A stretch of 7,635 nt of DNA from Actinobacteria bacterium UBA5176. Its GTDB lineage: Bacteria > Actinomycetota > UBA4738. Location of the stretch: contig DHWS01000062.1 in the NCBI GenBank assembly GCA_002413305.1, positions 1-7,635 on the forward strand, read 5' to 3'. A program made the translations under genes and the position numbers. Under the pieces are notes generated by a model. The model was not told the DNA's origin. It did not search any database and saw only the letters and a program-made list of their open reading frames with translations. The stretch's first letter is position 1; every line of letters begins with the position of its first letter. Shown piece by piece: positions 6,085-7,635 of the stretch.

Positions 6085-7071
6085 TCAGCCCGCTTCGCGG
6101 TTCTCCGCGACGGGAGCGCCCTCCGACCTTCCATCGCTCGGTTCGACGGGTTCGATCAGCGGCGCCGGCTCGACGCGCTCGTCGGCTTCGGTGGCCGGTG
6201 GCCGGACGAGGCTCCGCGGCCACAGCCGCTCCTTCTTGACCACGTTGATCTCGGCGCAGTACAGGGTGATCTGGGCCCCCAGGTAGATCCACGCGAGCAG
6301 CCCGATGACCAGTGCGAACGTGCCGTAGACCTCGCTGGCGTTCTTGATCTGGTGCGTCACGTAGTAGCCACCCGCCGACTGGAGGATCGTCCACAGGACC
6401 GCTGCCGTCATCGCACCTGGGAACACGTCCCGCCGGGACAGGCGGGTGCTGGTCAGCACCTGGAACGTGAGCATGAACAGGAGCAGGTTCAGCACCAGCG
6501 TCGCCGCGATGCCGCCGATGCGAAGCGGGACCGCCGTCGCGCCGCTGGTCGTGCCGAGACCCGACGCGAACGTCGCCACCACGGTGATGGTCCCCAGGAT
6601 GGCCAGCATGAGCAGGCCCCGGAACTTCGACTTCAGGAAGTTCGGCCACCGCTCGTTCGGCACGCGCCACACGGTGTTCATGGCGTTCTGCGCGGCCTGG
6701 GTCACGCCCAGCCCCGCCCACAGGGTGGCCAGGATGCCGACGATCAGGGCGACACCGCTGCCCGAGAGCGAATGGATGTTCTTCGAGATCTGGTCGCCGA
6801 TCACGGGGAAGTCCCGGAGCGCCGACGTCACCACGCTCTGCTGGAGCTTCGGGTTCCCCCGCAGCAGGATCCCGAGCACGCTCACGAAGACCAGCAGCAG
6901 CGGGAACAGCGAGAAGAATCCGAAGTAGGCGATCAGGGCGGCCAGGTTCCCCGCCTTGTCCTCGCCGAACTTCTTCACCACGCCGAACGGGAACGCCGTC
7001 CACCGGCGACCCTGCTGGAACCGGTCGACCGCCCGGAGGATCCTCGGGATCGGACCGCTCACCCCGTCCAT
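6085..7071 (-). CDS. YihY/BrkB (UPF0761) family inner-membrane protein
   Basis: This 328-residue polytopic membrane protein has about six hydrophobic segments, near residues 42-70, 103-128, 151-172, 184-208, 219-237 and 248-275. Family landmarks are AALIAYFGFFSLFPLLLVF (44-62), AQNAMNTVWRVP (127-138) and YGTFALVIGLLAWIYLGAQI (249-268). The acidic, Pro-rich C-terminal tail from about 290 is probably cytoplasmic and not conserved. The family was once mislabelled ribonuclease BN; its function is still unsettled, and a transport or envelope role is only a guess. The ATG at 7071 is the first start not overlapping ftsB; the ribosome binding site is weak, and GTG at 7062 is an alternative. The 67-nt gap from ftsB contains a short GC hairpin (7104-7117) but no clear promoter. 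A YihY gene between ftsB and DUF501 is absent from the mycobacterial arrangement. Confidence 0.92.
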   Translation of the reverse strand: MDGVSGPIPRILRAVDRFQQGRRWTAFPFGVVKKFGEDKAGNLAALIAYFGFFSLFPLLLVFVSVLGILLRGNPKLQQSVVTSALRDFPVIGDQISKNIHSLSGSGVALIVGILATLWAGLGVTQAAQNAMNTVWRVPNERWPNFLKSKFRGLLMLAILGTITVVATFASGLGTTSGATAVPLRIGGIAATLVLNLLLFMLTFQVLTSTRLSRRDVFPGAMTAAVLWTILQSAGGYYVTHQIKNASEVYGTFALVIGLLAWIYLGAQITLYCAEINVVKKERLWPRSLVRPPATEADERVEPAPLIEPVEPSDGRSEGAPVAENREAG

Positions 7072-7138
7072 CCACGGTCGTTCGACATGTGCGTACGGTA
7101 CCCGCCGGCGAGCCGGCCCGAACGTGCCCGGCGACGGC

Positions 7139-7480
7139 TCAGCAGGCCGGTGGCTCGACCTTCCCGGACTTCGGGACCACGATGAAACCGATCTCACCCG
7201 GCTTCACCATGCCCAGGCATTCGCGGGCCACCTGTTCGAGGTAGGCGGGGCTCCGGAGCAGCTTGACCTGACGTTCGAGCGCGGCGTTCTGCTGCTCGAG
7301 GACCTGGGTCTGCTTCTCGATCTGGATCAACCGGCTCCGCTGGGCGAGGTAGGTCCGGAACGGGACGATGAAGGAGAAGAGCAGGACCAGCACCACGACC
7401 GTCAGGACGGCCGCCCTCGGCGTCAGCCGGACGCGGGAACGGGGCCGCCGCCCGGCCGCTTCGGCGCCCGCGATGCTCAC
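7139..7480 (-). CDS. ftsB: FtsB/DivIC-family septum formation protein
   Basis: This 113-residue bitopic protein starts with a short basic cytoplasmic N-terminus (RRPRSRVRLTPR, 11-22). One membrane helix follows at about 23-41, then a coiled coil at about 42-75 with regular Leu/Ile spacing and many Gln/Glu. The conserved FtsB/DivIC end is SPAYLEQVARECLGMVKPGE (77-96). In the division machinery FtsB pairs with FtsL and links FtsQ to the septal peptidoglycan synthase FtsWI, with its coiled coil outside the membrane. The GTG start overlaps the enolase stop as GTGA (7477-7480), so the two are translationally coupled. The eno-ftsB pairing is conserved across Actinomycetota and supports the call. 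The symbol follows family usage; DivIC would be equally acceptable. Confidence 0.93.
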   Translation of the reverse strand: MSIAGAEAAGRRPRSRVRLTPRAAVLTVVVLVLLFSFIVPFRTYLAQRSRLIQIEKQTQVLEQQNAALERQVKLLRSPAYLEQVARECLGMVKPGEIGFIVVPKSGKVEPPAC

Positions 7481-7635
7481 TCGGCCGGCTCCTCCGCGGG
7501 TCCGGTGACGTCGTCGGCGTCCTCCACCAAGCCGCCCGCGTCCTCGTCCTCGTCCTCCGGCGCGCTCATCCGGCCGAACGGCTGCCGCCCCGCGTACCGG
7601 GCCGTCTCCCCCAGCTCCTCCTCGATCCGGAGCAG
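7477..7635 (-). CDS. eno: Enolase, C-terminal end only, with an acidic tail
   Basis: The last 52 codons of a gene run in from the right edge of the window. LLRIEEELGETARYAGRQPF (first 20 residues) is the standard end of bacterial enolase, the glycolytic enzyme converting 2-phosphoglycerate to phosphoenolpyruvate. Actinobacterial enolases normally stop a few residues later. Here the frame continues for about 30 residues that are mostly Glu, Asp, Ala and Gly (MSAPEDEDEDAGGLVEDADD and onward) before the TGA at 7477-7479. The tail is probably disordered and lies outside the catalytic barrel. Active-site residues are beyond the window. The stop overlaps the ftsB start. Confidence 0.93.
   Translation of the reverse strand: MLRIEEELGETARYAGRQPFGRMSAPEDEDEDAGGLVEDADDVTGPAEEPAE

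Noticed and set aside
7104..7117. Hairpin GCCGGCTCGCCGGC after ftsB as a terminator
   Set aside because: The stem is only about 5 bp with no T-tract; hairpins of this size are frequent by chance in such GC-rich DNA.
5866..7185. 439-codon plus-strand frame opposite yihY
   Set aside because: The translation is rich in Arg, Gln, His and Asp with no domain signal; it is the mirror of a clear membrane protein gene.

Overview
The window is GC-rich, densely coded DNA that most likely comes from a member of the Actinomycetota. The main evidence is the block at the right-hand end: enolase, an FtsB/DivIC division protein, a DUF501 domain and a short-form exopolyphosphatase. Mycobacterium and its relatives carry the same genes in this order (eno, Rv1024, Rv1025, ppx2). 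I cannot name a genus. The unusual domain layout suggests a lineage distant from the well-studied genera (inference).

Layout, right to left on the minus strand. Positions 7635-2828 hold one co-directional cluster: the 3' end of enolase with an extra acidic tail; ftsB, which overlaps it by 4 nt; a YihY/BrkB-family membrane protein; an S1-domain RNA-binding protein with its own sigma-70-like promoter; a single reading frame joining DUF501 to Ppx/GppA; a membrane-anchored cyclophilin; and a cytoplasmic cyclophilin. From the S1 gene onward the gaps are 15 nt or less, apart from the doubtful start of DUF501-Ppx, so co-transcription and translational coupling are likely. On the plus strand, a TolB-like beta-propeller lipoprotein (1904-2812) converges on the last cyclophilin with a 15-nt gap. 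Left of it, on the minus strand, are tRNA-Leu(UAA) (1689-1772) and, directly downstream of its 3' end, a subtilisin-family protease that has lost its 5' half (80 to about 1606). A strong stem-loop (34-67) follows the protease remnant.

How the genes fit together. The cluster mixes central metabolism (enolase), cell division (FtsB), polyphosphate turnover (Ppx), RNA binding (S1) and protein folding on both sides of the membrane (two cyclophilins). It looks like a housekeeping cluster rather than a defence or mobile system. I found no CRISPR array, transposase, integrase or phage gene. The points most worth a second look are the DUF501-Ppx fusion, the lack of ordinary start codons where the S1 and DUF501 proteins should begin, the acidic enolase tail, and the broken protease against a tRNA gene. 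No stretch longer than 300 bases lacks a feature.
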